Shown: positions 7,445 to 16,406, counted from the first letter of the stretch. The stretch: DNA of 28,897 nt from SVQP01 sp045660125 (GCA_045660125.1 JAZRDG010000083.1:1-28897), one strand, 5' to 3'. Numbers and translations: made by a program. Notes: generated by a model from the letters alone, not told the origin.

Positions 7445-8878
7445 ATGAATTACCGTACATTTTTGAGTATCACGCTTATCGCAATCATGCTTGGCGCACT
7501 GCTTTCGGTATGTGCCGTGCCCGCTGCTGCGGCAGATCGCATTGCAATGCAGCCCTGTTATACCGAGCCGTTCCAGCCCGAGGGGGTCACCTACGGGCAG
7601 GTCAGCTTCCGCGTGCCTGCAGATACGCAGGGGCTTACCAAGGATGCTTGGGATAACGGGCTTGACCACAATACCGATCTGATTTTGGTTTCGTTTGTCA
7701 AGGACGGCGTTGCGTATGATAACCTGACCGTCAAGGAGGTCAAGCAGCTGTTTGGCGATCTGCCGCTCAAGCGTACCTGCTATACCTATGAGAGCGCACC
7801 CGATGGCGCGCTGTATCTCAATTTGCGCTTCCATATGGATGACCACTCCAAGCTCAAGCCCTCGGATTTCACCGCCATTACGATCAAGGCAGGCTTTGTG
7901 TGGTGCGCAGGCTCTCCCTCGGGCATTTCCAAGGAGCTGACCGCACTGACGCTGGATCATGACGTGTATTTTCCCGTCAACGCAAAGGCAGGCATTACCG
8001 CGGTCAAAACAGGACCGATGAGCGGTGTGGACGGTGCGTTGCGTATCAATTTCGAGCGCGGTGACAGCGCGTCTCTCAAGGCAATCTCGGCTGTCAACCT
8101 TTGCCCCTCTGCCATTCCGGGCAAGACGCTGGGTGATCTTGTGACCATTGACGGCATCACGGTGACCGAGCTTGTCGGACAGGGTAAGGTCGCGCGCTTT
8201 AATTTCTACGGTGATACGATGATCTTTCATATCGATAACCCCACGTATCTTGCAGCTCTGAAGGAGCAGCAGTATGAAATCGTCATTCTCCCGGGCTTTC
8301 GCTGGATGAACTGGACACAGGACGACTGGGGCAACTGGGCAGGCACCAATAAGGATAAGTATACGCCCGTGCCGGGCACGCTGGTGCTTGAGCCGATTTC
8401 CTTTACGGTCAATACAGACGACGAGGTGTGCGTCAAGACAAACGGCCTTTCGATTCTGGACGGATACAAGGACACGTATTACGTGGGGGATCGCATTGAC
8501 ATGACCACGCTGGTCGTCCGCATCAATTACGTAAGCGGTGAAGGGCTGGATATGATGCTGCTGGAGAGCATGGTCAGCTATGATTTCTCCGTACCCGGCA
8601 AGGCGACCGTGACGGTGGAATATGACGGCATGACAGCGTCTTATACCGTGACCGTGCTGGAAGCACCGCAGACCGAGCAAGCGACCACCGAGCCGGTAAG
8701 TGAGAGCGAGAGCGCATCGGAGTCCGAGTCCCTCGCTCCCGAAACTGCCCCCGATGACCTTGATTCCGAGCCTGCGATTGACAATGAGGGCTGCGGCGCT
8801 GTGCTGCTGCCCGGTACGCTGATCGCACTTTGCGCAGCCGCATTTGCGCTGAGAAAAAAGGAGGACAGATATGCGTAA
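7445..8878 (+). CDS. Surface-anchored protein with Big_3-like Ig domain
   Basis: The product has 477 residues. A signal peptide (about 1-30, ending in AAAA before DRIAM) is followed by two beta-rich regions of about 130 residues. Each ends in a similar strand, AGFVW at 149-153 and PGFRW at 283-287. Residues about 328-400 look like a bacterial Ig-like domain of the Big_3 type (DGYKDTYYVGDRIDMTTLVV, then PGKATVTVEYDG and TASYTVTVL). A Ser/Glu/Thr-rich linker (about 402-440) leads to a C-terminal GCGAVL, a hydrophobic segment and RKKEDRYA, a layout that holds a protein in the membrane or marks it for surface attachment. The first regions match no family I know. It is the first gene of a pair; its last 8 bases overlap the start of the GH99-like lipoprotein, so the two are made together and may work on the same polymer. 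Confidence 0.8.
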   Translation: MNYRTFLSITLIAIMLGALLSVCAVPAAAADRIAMQPCYTEPFQPEGVTYGQVSFRVPADTQGLTKDAWDNGLDHNTDLILVSFVKDGVAYDNLTVKEVKQLFGDLPLKRTCYTYESAPDGALYLNLRFHMDDHSKLKPSDFTAITIKAGFVWCAGSPSGISKELTALTLDHDVYFPVNAKAGITAVKTGPMSGVDGALRINFERGDSASLKAISAVNLCPSAIPGKTLGDLVTIDGITVTELVGQGKVARFNFYGDTMIFHIDNPTYLAALKEQQYEIVILPGFRWMNWTQDDWGNWAGTNKDKYTPVPGTLVLEPISFTVNTDDEVCVKTNGLSILDGYKDTYYVGDRIDMTTLVVRINYVSGEGLDMMLLESMVSYDFSVPGKATVTVEYDGMTASYTVTVLEAPQTEQATTEPVSESESASESESLAPETAPDDLDSEPAIDNEGCGAVLLPGTLIALCAAAFALRKKEDRYA

Positions 8879-10805
8879 GTCTATTTCAGCTTTTCTTGCA
8901 CTTTGGCTGCTGCTTGGCATGCTTGCAGCGCTGGCTGCCTGCAACTCGGACAAGCCCGATGCGCGTCCGTCGGATACTGTAGCGCAGGGCACTGAGTCCG
9001 AAGCCGGCACCTTGCCCGACGCAGAGCCTACCGTGCAGCGCGTGCCTGATGAGCGAGGCTTGAGTGCTGCCGAGTACAGCGTGCGCAACATTGTGGGCAC
9101 AGACGATTTCGGACGCGTCATCCTGCCTGTAGACGGCAAGGTCAATGCCGACCGCTACGTGGGCATGTTCTATTTCCTGACCTTGGGTCAGCACGCCAAC
9201 CATACAGGCATTTACGACGTTGACAAGATCACCTACGAGGGCACCTTCAATAAGGCGTTTACCCATTTCAATACCCCCATCACACCCGTAGGCTCTGCGC
9301 ATTTCTGGGGCGAGCCTGTTTGGGGATACTACAACAGCTGTGACCCTTGGGTCATGCGCAAGCAGATCGAAATGCTGACCATGGCAGGCATTGATTTTAT
9401 CGTGCTGGATACCTCCAATAACGTGCTGTACGAGGACGTGACCGAGGTGCTGTTTTCCATTCTCAAGGAATATCAGGACGCAGGCTGGAACGTGCCAAAG
9501 GTCGTCTATTACCTTGGCAAGCACGATCTCGGTGCGGATATTTCGGTATTCAAGCAGGTATACAATATTTTCTATGCAAACGACACCTACAAGAGCCTTT
9601 GGTTTACGCCCAACGATCCCACAAAGCCTATGATCGTAGCCCCCGATAACGTCATAGCTGCGTTCCGCTCGTCAAGCAACGCGCAGGAAAAGGGCTTTGC
9701 CGAATTCTTTGACTTCCGCGTGACGCAATGGCCTATCGCCGCACCCGTCAACGAGCCGGTGTACGAATACGGTGCGCCGTGGATCTCGTTTGAGTATCCG
9801 CAAACGTCGCAAGAGGGCTGGATCAATCTGTCCATTGCGCAGCACGTGACTGTTTGCATGACCGATACCAAAGCCTCGCGCGGCAGAGGCTGGTATCCCA
9901 CCACACAGAAAAAGGGTGAGTGGAAGGGAGAGAACGACCACGAAAACTGGCGTCAAAACCTCAATTTCCAGGCGCAATGGAACACGGTGCTGGATATGAC
10001 GCCCGAGCAAAGGGCGACCGACGCGCGTTTCGTGTTCCTGACCGGCTGGAACGAGTGGGTTGCCGAGAAGATCCGCACAGGCAGCGGCACGTATTATACG
10101 GTCGATACCTTCAATGCAGAATATTCCCGCGATATCGAGCCCTCGCGCTCGTCAGGGCTCAAGGATTACGCCTACTTCCAGACCGTTATGAACATCCATA
10201 ACGATAACTATGCTCCCGCCGTACATTACGAGTACCCCGCAATCACGCCCGACGTGACCAAGGATGACGCAGTATGGGCAAGCGCACCTACCTACCGTGA
10301 CTTCACGGGCGAGTGCGCAGACCGCAGCTTCAAGGCAATGGCAGGGGATACCGTGTACACCGATACCACGGGCAGAAACGATATTGATACTGTCAGCATC
10401 CTGCGAGACCATGCGTATTTGTATTTCCGCATCAGCTGTGCCGAGGATATCACGGCATATACCGAGGGCGATGAGGGCTGGATGAACTTGTGGCTCAAGA
10501 CCGCAAATGCGGACGCAGAGCTGTTCTGCGGCTATGAATACGTCATCAACCGCGCTGTGAGCGGCAACCAAAGCGACATCCTTGCCGCAAACGGACAGAG
10601 CGTGGGTAAGGCGGATGTGTACGTGTACGGCAAAGCGATGATCGTGCGCATTCCGCTTGCCGCCATCGGACTTGACGAGCAGAACTATCAGATCGAGTTC
10701 AAGGTCACCGATAACGTGCAGGATATGGAAAACGATCCGCTCAACCTGTACTCCACAGGCGACGCCGCCCCCATCGGCAGCCTGAATTTCAGCTACGGCT
10801 ATTAA
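8871..10805 (+). CDS. Secreted GH99-like (WNEW-motif) lipoprotein with CBM9-like tail
   Basis: The product has 644 residues. The lipoprotein signal ends in LAAC (Cys24). Residues about 90-450 form a TIM-barrel-like catalytic region with HFWGEPVWGYY (144-154), GIDFIVLD (173-180), GWNEW (392-396) and EYSRDIEP (417-424). These motifs recall GH99, GH71 and WbsX-type proteins, which act on alpha-linked glycans, but I cannot place it in a CAZy family. About 453-644 resembles a CBM9/DOMON-like carbohydrate-binding domain (WASAPTYRDF, HAYLYFRISC, then LNFSYGY at the end). A shorter intracellular relative with the same motifs lies at 22924-23961. The start overlaps the upstream gene by 8 bases. A 16-base-pair bidirectional terminator follows. 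Glu395 of WNEW and Asp180 are candidate catalytic residues (inference). Confidence 0.75.
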   Translation: MRKSISAFLALWLLLGMLAALAACNSDKPDARPSDTVAQGTESEAGTLPDAEPTVQRVPDERGLSAAEYSVRNIVGTDDFGRVILPVDGKVNADRYVGMFYFLTLGQHANHTGIYDVDKITYEGTFNKAFTHFNTPITPVGSAHFWGEPVWGYYNSCDPWVMRKQIEMLTMAGIDFIVLDTSNNVLYEDVTEVLFSILKEYQDAGWNVPKVVYYLGKHDLGADISVFKQVYNIFYANDTYKSLWFTPNDPTKPMIVAPDNVIAAFRSSSNAQEKGFAEFFDFRVTQWPIAAPVNEPVYEYGAPWISFEYPQTSQEGWINLSIAQHVTVCMTDTKASRGRGWYPTTQKKGEWKGENDHENWRQNLNFQAQWNTVLDMTPEQRATDARFVFLTGWNEWVAEKIRTGSGTYYTVDTFNAEYSRDIEPSRSSGLKDYAYFQTVMNIHNDNYAPAVHYEYPAITPDVTKDDAVWASAPTYRDFTGECADRSFKAMAGDTVYTDTTGRNDIDTVSILRDHAYLYFRISCAEDITAYTEGDEGWMNLWLKTANADAELFCGYEYVINRAVSGNQSDILAANGQSVGKADVYVYGKAMIVRIPLAAIGLDEQNYQIEFKVTDNVQDMENDPLNLYSTGDAAPIGSLNFSYGY

Positions 10806-10815
10806 AAGAATCATA

Positions 10816-10851
10816 AAAACAGGGATGCTCCGATGGGAGCATCCCTGTTTT
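10816..10851. terminator. Bidirectional terminator, 16-base-pair stem
   Basis: Perfect arms 10816-10831 and 10836-10851 enclose a GATG loop. AAAA begins the left arm and TTTT ends the right arm, so it serves both the GH99-like gene and the convergent lectin-like lipoprotein. Confidence 0.9.
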
Positions 10852-10866
10852 AGATAATTTTGAAAA

Positions 10867-11673
10867 TCAATCGTGCGTAGCCTGAATGTTGTAGTATTCT
10901 ACGCCAAAGACCTCGCAGCGTACACCGTAGTAGGTGCCCTGAATGGGTTCGCTGTCATAGTAATCGATCAGCAGCTCGCCGTTTGCGTAGCACTTAATGG
11001 TGCCTTGACCGTCAAACTCTACCGTAATGGTAATGTTGGTCTCGCCGTGCATGTAATCGGTTACGGGAGATGCGGTAACCTCAAGCTCGGTCCATGCCTC
11101 ACCGTTAAAGCCTGCCTTGGCAAGGTACAGATGCTGCGCATCGCTGATGAACAGGAAGTAGTAAGCAGGGCCGAACTCCCAGAAGTAGTAGCCCTCGTCC
11201 TCGGTGGGAATTTCTTCAAGGCCGAAAATAATGCCGTTATCGTTGATGTAGCCGGGGGAAGAGCAGAAGGTTGCGCTCAGCGTGCCTGCTGCCATGGTAT
11301 CGTTGGTAACAACCATCATGTTGTCGTCGCCGTCTGCCCACAGGCAGTTGAGCTCCTCGTCATAGACGAAGCAGCCGGAGGCGTTGTAGCCGCGCATGGG
11401 CTGACCGTTAACGTATCCAACGGGTACGTCAAAGATCTCAAAGGGAAGACCCAGCTCGTTGAGCGTGGACTCCTCGGTAGCCTCGGTGGTTTCCTCGGCG
11501 GTGGTGATCTCCTCGGTCACTTCGGGAACGGTGGGTTCCTCGGTTGTCTCTTCGGTGGGAGCGTCGGTCTGGGCTGCGGTGGTTTCGGCGGGGGTTTGTT
11601 CACCCTTGTCGCAGGCTACCAGCGGCATGGTCACAAGAATCGCTGCCAGGAGCAGCATAAGGATTTTTTTCAT
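10867..11673 (-). CDS. Lipoprotein with lectin-like (LamG/DUF1080-type) domain
   Basis: The product has 268 residues. The signal ends in PLVAC (Cys21). A Thr/Glu-rich linker spans about 26-75. The remaining 190 residues look like a concanavalin-A-like beta sandwich: GTLSATFCSSPG, YYFWEFGPAYYFLFIS and, near the end, the GTIKCYANGELLIDYYD strand pair that in LamG/DUF1080-type domains reads 'vyvnGelv.y.D'. The end of this protein is strikingly like the C-terminal 45 residues of the divergently read GH43 protein (ATLRVYVDGELYLTYTD), so the two neighbours probably share a module. No catalytic residues are apparent. A role in holding a glycan at the cell surface is inferred. It has its own strong promoter (11729-11757) and a GGAGG ribosome binding site. 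Confidence 0.75.
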   Translation of the reverse strand: MKKILMLLLAAILVTMPLVACDKGEQTPAETTAAQTDAPTEETTEEPTVPEVTEEITTAEETTEATEESTLNELGLPFEIFDVPVGYVNGQPMRGYNASGCFVYDEELNCLWADGDDNMMVVTNDTMAAGTLSATFCSSPGYINDNGIIFGLEEIPTEDEGYYFWEFGPAYYFLFISDAQHLYLAKAGFNGEAWTELEVTASPVTDYMHGETNITITVEFDGQGTIKCYANGELLIDYYDSEPIQGTYYGVRCEVFGVEYYNIQATHD

Positions 11674-11728
11674 AAGTCAACCTCCAAAAGCAAAAATATA
11701 TCACCCTAAAGGTGTTTGCTATGGATAA

Positions 11729-11757
11729 ATTATACCACTGCACGCATGATTTGTCAA
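11729..11757 (-). promoter_or_regulatory. Sigma-A promoter for the lectin-like lipoprotein
   Basis: On the minus strand TTGACA (11757-11752) and TATAAT (11734-11729) are 17 bases apart with an extended -10 (TGGTATAAT). It is a full consensus promoter, back to back with the one at 11786-11814. Confidence 0.9.
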
Positions 11758-11785
11758 TCCTTCTCGTACATTTTGCGGCAATCGG

Positions 11786-11814
11786 TTGCATTTTTTGGCA
11801 ACGTGTGGTATAAT
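11786..11814 (+). promoter_or_regulatory. Sigma-A promoter for the GH43-MBL operon
   Basis: TTGCAT (11786-11791) and TATAAT (11809-11814) are 17 bases apart with an extended -10 (TGGTATAAT), 29 bases before the ATG at 11844. Confidence 0.9.
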
Positions 11815-11843
11815 AAGGTATCTTACGGAAGGGGGAAACGGCT

Positions 11844-14312
11844 ATGAAGAGATTTGCAATCGGCGTATGCGTTGCATCCCTGCTGCTTGCGCTGTGCGCT
11901 TGCCAAGGGGCAGAGCATCCAAGTCCGCCCGAGGAAATACAGAGCGGTGCAGACTCGCATACGCCCGAGCAGCTGCCTATGGAAAACGGTGCGTACTATC
12001 AAAACCCCATCATGAGCGCAAATACCGCGGATGCATGGCAAGGATACGGCTTTGGTGACCCCTTCGTTATGCGCTATAACGGCAATTATTATTTGTACGT
12101 CAGCACCAAGGACGGGCAGGTCGGTGTCAAATGCTGGTCGTCCGAGGATCTGATCCATTGGACGTACGAGGGACTTTGCGCCACGGATACGCGCACGCGC
12201 GGTGCGTACGCCCCCGAGGTCTATTATTATAACGGCTATTTTTATATGTACACCTCTCCTGCAGGTCAAGGGCATTACGTGCTGCGCAGCACCTCGCCCA
12301 CCGAGGGCTTTGAGGTGGTTACCGACAATATGGGCATGTCGATTGACGGCTCGGTGTTCATCGACCGTGACGGCAAGTGGTATTTTTATACCGCCAATCA
12401 CGGCGAGATGATGGTGTACGATATGACCTCGCCAACCCACATGCGGCACGGCAGAACGCTTTCGTCTGTTTCCGTGGGCGGCGGCTGGACCGAGGGTCCT
12501 ATGACCGTATACCACGACGGCTATTATTACATGACCTACACGGGCAATCACGTGCTCAGCCGTGCGTACCGTATCAATTACGGCGTCTCTGCCACCTCTC
12601 CCTTGGCGTTTGCGGACGCTTCGGTCAAAAATCCCTTGCTCATCCATACCGCGGGCGATCTGTTCGGCATCGGGCACAGCTCTACGGTCAAGGGCCCTGA
12701 TCTGGATAGCTATTATATCGTATATCATTCGCTGGTCAACGCCACGCCCAACCGCAATATGCACGTGGATCGCATTGCCTTTAACGGCACGCAAATGCAG
12801 ATATTGGGCCCGAACACGGGCGTGCAGCAGGTGCCCGAAATGCCGGATCTCTATCACCATTTCCGAGCAGGCGAGTCGCTTGCGGGCTGGAAGCTGGAGG
12901 GCGATTTCGGCACGGCAGGGAAGGGACTTCCGCTGGCGGACGGGGCAAGAGTCGTGTCCGATCAGGTGCTTGTCGGGGATTTCACCGCCGAATACAACGT
13001 CACGTATATCGAGCATGGCGCGCAGGCAGGGGCGATATTCGCCTTTGCGGACGCGCAAAATTACGGCGCGTGCTATTTTGATCCCGCAGCGCAAAGCCTG
13101 CTTATTGAGCTGACGCAGAACGGAAAGGTGCGCACCGAGAGCGTGCCCCTGCCAAAATCGTTTGGCGAGGACGTGCGCTTTGATTGCGTGCAAAGCCTGC
13201 AGATCGAGCGCAGCGGCAATGCATATACCTTTTATTTCGGTGATCGCGAGCTGTACCGCATGACGTGTGACGCGCCGTGGGACGGTGCGATCGGGTATAC
13301 CGTGCGCGGCGGACAGGCATCGTTTGGCTTTATCGGCGGCACTGCTGCGGTTGGCGGCAAGGGTGCTGCAAATTCGTATCACAGCATCGGCGCACAGAGT
13401 GGGCTGATCCCCGCGTCGCACGCGCTTGACGGCACAGACGCGACCGAATGGGTCGATGGCGTGGGAGCGGTTGTTGCGCCCACGGGCAGCGAGCTGCGCT
13501 ATCTGGTGCTTGCGCAGCAGGGAGATGCGTTTGATATGACCCTGCGCTACACGGCAAGGCAGAGCGCCGTGGCAGAGATCTTGGTGGACGGCGACGCGGT
13601 TGCAACCGTGCGTCTGGCACCGGGCACGGGAATTCTGGGCGAGATCTGCCGCAATATCCCCATGCGTGCAGGGGAGCATACGCTCTCTGTCAGGGTGATC
13701 GAGGGTAAGGCAAGCTTTGTTGATTTTACGCTTAAGTCGCACGCCGCGGTCAGCGAGCAGCGCTGGGCGTTTGGCAAGCAGGACCCGGACTGTCAATATA
13801 CCGACGGCGCGTGGGAGCTGTGGCGCGGCGCAATGGCTACGCGCACACCCGTGTGCGCCAAGCGGCTGTACGGCAACGAGAATTGGGGCGATTATGCAGT
13901 CTCGGTGCAGGTGAAGCCGCAAAGCGGCATCAATTGCGGACTTTTGGTCAGAGCCACCAATCCGGGCGCACCGAATTTTGCACACGTCCCCGTTACCGCG
14001 CAGGATGCGCAAGCGGGAACGGATTGGGTACAGGGCTATTTCGTGGGGCTGACGCCTGATGGCGTGATACTTGGCAAGCAGAACTACGGCTATACCGAGC
14101 TTGCGCGCGCCCGTGGCAGCTTTTCCGAGGGCAAGGAATACCTGCTGCGCGCGGAATGCGTGGGGGCGACGCTGCGCGTTTACGTGGACGGAGAGCTGTA
14201 TCTGACCTATACCGACCCCGATCCCTATATGCAGGGTATGATCGGCGTGCGCGTGCACGAGTGTGCCGCCGCGTTTGACGAGCTTTGCATCGAGCCTGTT
14301 TTGGATGAATAA
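11844..14312 (+). CDS. GH43-family glycosidase lipoprotein with multiple lectin-like domains
   Basis: The product has 822 residues. The signal ends in LCAC (Cys20), so the enzyme is lipid-anchored outside the cell. Residues about 50-330 are a five-bladed beta-propeller of GH43: GDPFV (Asp72, catalytic base), APE (Glu125 region), IDGSVF (Asp168, pKa-modulating Asp) and WTEGPM (Glu217, general acid). GH43 members are mostly beta-xylosidases and alpha-L-arabinofuranosidases; the precise substrate cannot be told. The remaining 490 residues form about three beta-sandwich modules: LamG/DUF1080-like near 335-505, a CBM6/35-like stretch near 510-635, and a second LamG/DUF1080-like module near 640-820. 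It is followed after 34 bases by the MBL-fold lipoprotein with no terminator between. The ribosome binding site is GAAGGGGG. Confidence 0.85.
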   Translation: MKRFAIGVCVASLLLALCACQGAEHPSPPEEIQSGADSHTPEQLPMENGAYYQNPIMSANTADAWQGYGFGDPFVMRYNGNYYLYVSTKDGQVGVKCWSSEDLIHWTYEGLCATDTRTRGAYAPEVYYYNGYFYMYTSPAGQGHYVLRSTSPTEGFEVVTDNMGMSIDGSVFIDRDGKWYFYTANHGEMMVYDMTSPTHMRHGRTLSSVSVGGGWTEGPMTVYHDGYYYMTYTGNHVLSRAYRINYGVSATSPLAFADASVKNPLLIHTAGDLFGIGHSSTVKGPDLDSYYIVYHSLVNATPNRNMHVDRIAFNGTQMQILGPNTGVQQVPEMPDLYHHFRAGESLAGWKLEGDFGTAGKGLPLADGARVVSDQVLVGDFTAEYNVTYIEHGAQAGAIFAFADAQNYGACYFDPAAQSLLIELTQNGKVRTESVPLPKSFGEDVRFDCVQSLQIERSGNAYTFYFGDRELYRMTCDAPWDGAIGYTVRGGQASFGFIGGTAAVGGKGAANSYHSIGAQSGLIPASHALDGTDATEWVDGVGAVVAPTGSELRYLVLAQQGDAFDMTLRYTARQSAVAEILVDGDAVATVRLAPGTGILGEICRNIPMRAGEHTLSVRVIEGKASFVDFTLKSHAAVSEQRWAFGKQDPDCQYTDGAWELWRGAMATRTPVCAKRLYGNENWGDYAVSVQVKPQSGINCGLLVRATNPGAPNFAHVPVTAQDAQAGTDWVQGYFVGLTPDGVILGKQNYGYTELARARGSFSEGKEYLLRAECVGATLRVYVDGELYLTYTDPDPYMQGMIGVRVHECAAAFDELCIEPVLDE

Positions 14313-14346
14313 ATAATACAAATCATAAGAAAGGACTTTACCAACC

Positions 14347-16218
14347 ATGAAAAGAATGACATCCCTGGTATGTGCACTGCTGCTTGCGTGCATGAGCCTG
14401 TCGTTGTTTGCGTGCACGCAGAACGTGCCGCAAGACGATACAACGCAACCCGACCAAACCACTGCTCCCACAGAGGATACTACGTCGGCTCCCGAGCAAA
14501 CGACCGCGCAGGACGAGCAGACCACCGGTGACGAGGTCGAGCCCCCCGCTCCCGCGCCCGTTACCCTGTATCAGTTAGCACCCGAAAGAGACAGCCTGCT
14601 GCAGTCCTACGTGATCAAGACCCAGAACGGCAAGCTGATCGTCATTGACGGCGGTATTGACGGTACGGGCAAGGATCGCGATCCTTATATGCCTGCCGCC
14701 CTGCGCGCCATTGCGGGCGTCGGTCAGGACGAGTATTTTGAGGTAGAGGCTTGGTTCCTCTCCCACGCGCACAAGGACCATATCTACGAGCTGTCCAAGA
14801 TGCTGTCCGAGTACTCCGCAGACTCTAACTATAAGATCAACAACATCTATTTTGATTTCCCCGAGTTCGGCACGCAGGAATATGCCGCGCAGAACGGTGA
14901 CATGGAGATCTCGCAGATCCGCGAGAACCTTGGCAAGTACGGTGCGGTCATCGGCGCGCAGGTGCCCGAGGGCTCTACCTATTACGATCAGCTCAACGGC
15001 GCGGTGATCAACGCAGAGTCGGTTGCCAAGGGCTTGTCCTTTGAGATCGACGGCGTGCGCTTTGACGTTTTGCAGACCTGGGATGCTGCGGACGGCACCT
15101 CCAATATCAACGATACCTCTCTTGTCATCCGCATGGTGGTGGGTGAGCAGAGCGTGCTGTTCTTAAACGACCTTGGCACCATGGGCGGCAGACGACTGCT
15201 TGCTACTTATGGCGACGCGCTCAAGAGTGACATCGTGCAGATGGCACACCACGGTCAGGCAGGCGTGAACAAGGACGTTTACCAAGCCATTGACGCACAG
15301 GTACACCTGTGGCCCACGCCTATCTGGGTATGGAAGAACGAAAGCGGTAACTATCAGATCGACGAGGTCAGAAAGTGGGTGTTCGGCAAGAACTTCTTGG
15401 AGGCAAGCGAATATGATATCGTAGCAGGCCTTTATGAGAAATATCCCTCCAAGAGCACGCAGGTCAATTATTGGGAAAAGGTGCTTGACTGCATGAAGAT
15501 CGAGTTCCCCTATATCCTGCCCGAGCGTGAGATCGAAACCACCGAGGCAGAAACCGCCGCACCCATTGAGCCCGTTGAGCACGATTACGTGGCAGACGGC
15601 TTGGTGGCTTACTACAGCGGCACGCAAAGCACCCGTGCAGGACACGATAAGGATGCGGCTGTATGGGAAGACCTTGTTGGCGGTCACGATATGGCGATCA
15701 CCAAGAATGACAGCAACTACTTTACCGATGCAGGCTTGCGCGCAAGTAACGCAAAGCATGAGTTCCCCCAGGCTGTGGTAGATACCGTCAACGGAGAAAG
15801 CTTTACCATTGAGATCCTGCTTGGCGAGTTTGTCTCGATCGGCGGCAATTTCAATACCTTTATCAGCAGTATAGACGACCATTTCGCGCTGTTCCGCCGC
15901 AATTCCGAGGACGTTTTGGAGCTTAAGACGCTGGGTAACGGCAGAATTAAGATCAAGGGCGGACTTGAGCTGCTGCAAAACAGCCTGATCACCATTACGT
16001 ACGCGCAAGGCGACGTGTGCTGCATTTACGTCAATGGCGAGCTTGCAGGGCAGATCAATACCGCAGCCGGCTCTTTGAGCGCAGGCAACTTCTTTATCGG
16101 TCATACCGATGCTGCCAAGACCTTTGATACGACCTATCGTTCCATTCGCTTCTATAACCGCGCACTGAGCGCCGAGGAAGCCATGGCAAACGCTGCCGTA
16201 GACGGCTTTGGTAATTGA
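14347..16218 (+). CDS. Metallo-beta-lactamase-fold lipoprotein with C-terminal LamG-like domain
   Basis: The product has 623 residues. The signal ends in LFAC (Cys23); a Thr/Gln/Glu/Pro linker follows (about 28-70). Residues about 72-400 are a metallo-beta-lactamase fold of the ComEC/Rec2-like type: IDGG (100-103), HAHKDH (His140, His142, Asp144, His145), LND (Asp275) and AHHG (His301, His302), giving a full set of likely zinc ligands. About 413-623 is a LamG-like sandwich (GLVAYYSGTQSTRAGHD, CCIYVNGELAGQIN, RSIRFYNRALSAEE). MBL-fold proteins hydrolyse esters, phosphoesters or lactams; the substrate here is unknown. A surface-anchored MBL enzyme with its own lectin domain, in an operon with a GH43 protein, suggests action on a glycan or a glycan-linked ester (inference). 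Confidence 0.85.
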   Translation: MKRMTSLVCALLLACMSLSLFACTQNVPQDDTTQPDQTTAPTEDTTSAPEQTTAQDEQTTGDEVEPPAPAPVTLYQLAPERDSLLQSYVIKTQNGKLIVIDGGIDGTGKDRDPYMPAALRAIAGVGQDEYFEVEAWFLSHAHKDHIYELSKMLSEYSADSNYKINNIYFDFPEFGTQEYAAQNGDMEISQIRENLGKYGAVIGAQVPEGSTYYDQLNGAVINAESVAKGLSFEIDGVRFDVLQTWDAADGTSNINDTSLVIRMVVGEQSVLFLNDLGTMGGRRLLATYGDALKSDIVQMAHHGQAGVNKDVYQAIDAQVHLWPTPIWVWKNESGNYQIDEVRKWVFGKNFLEASEYDIVAGLYEKYPSKSTQVNYWEKVLDCMKIEFPYILPEREIETTEAETAAPIEPVEHDYVADGLVAYYSGTQSTRAGHDKDAAVWEDLVGGHDMAITKNDSNYFTDAGLRASNAKHEFPQAVVDTVNGESFTIEILLGEFVSIGGNFNTFISSIDDHFALFRRNSEDVLELKTLGNGRIKIKGGLELLQNSLITITYAQGDVCCIYVNGELAGQINTAAGSLSAGNFFIGHTDAAKTFDTTYRSIRFYNRALSAEEAMANAAVDGFGN

Positions 16219-16249
16219 TAGAGGCATAGATCCTGTCATATACGTAAAA

Positions 16250-16279
16250 ATACCCCCGCCGAGCCATCGGCGGGGGTAT
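16250..16279 (+). terminator. Intrinsic terminator of the GH43-MBL operon
   Basis: A perfect 13-base-pair stem (16250-16262 with 16267-16279), loop GCCA, is followed by CTGTTTTT. Confidence 0.85.
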
Positions 16280-16287
16280 CTGTTTTT

Positions 16288-16336
16288 CGTAGGGGCGTTC
16301 TTCGAACGCCTGCGGGCGGTCACTGGTCGCCCCTAC
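16288..16336. repeat. Palindromic repeat unit 1 (GTAGGGGCG ends)
   Basis: Outer inverted arms GTAGGGGCG (16289-16297) and CGCCCCTAC (16328-16336) enclose two smaller hairpins: GGCGTTC/GAACGCC (16294-16300 with 16304-16310) and GGGCG/CGCCC (16314-16318 with 16328-16332). Paired-hairpin units of this type recur in gut Firmicutes genomes. Confidence 0.75.
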
Positions 16337-16383
16337 AACTGTGTGTTGCCATATAGCAATCTAAAATCTCAGAAGGATACACT

Positions 16384-16406
16384 GTAGGGGCGATCAGTGA
16401 TCGCCC
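16384..16406. repeat. Palindromic repeat unit 2 (half unit)
   Basis: GTAGGGG leads into a perfect palindrome, GGGCGATCA-G-TGATCGCCC (16388-16406). It looks like the first hairpin of a unit without the closing CCCTAC end. Confidence 0.7.

Noticed and set aside
7274..9145. 623-codon minus-strand frame opposite the 7445 and 8871 genes
   Set aside because: It runs across two promoters and the FliB-like start, has no recognisable motif and is low in typical protein pattern.
11823..14525. 900-codon minus-strand frame opposite the GH43 gene
   Set aside because: Composition is of a frame shadow (Arg, His, Ala-rich); the plus strand has a promoter, ribosome binding site, lipobox and GH43 catalytic motifs.
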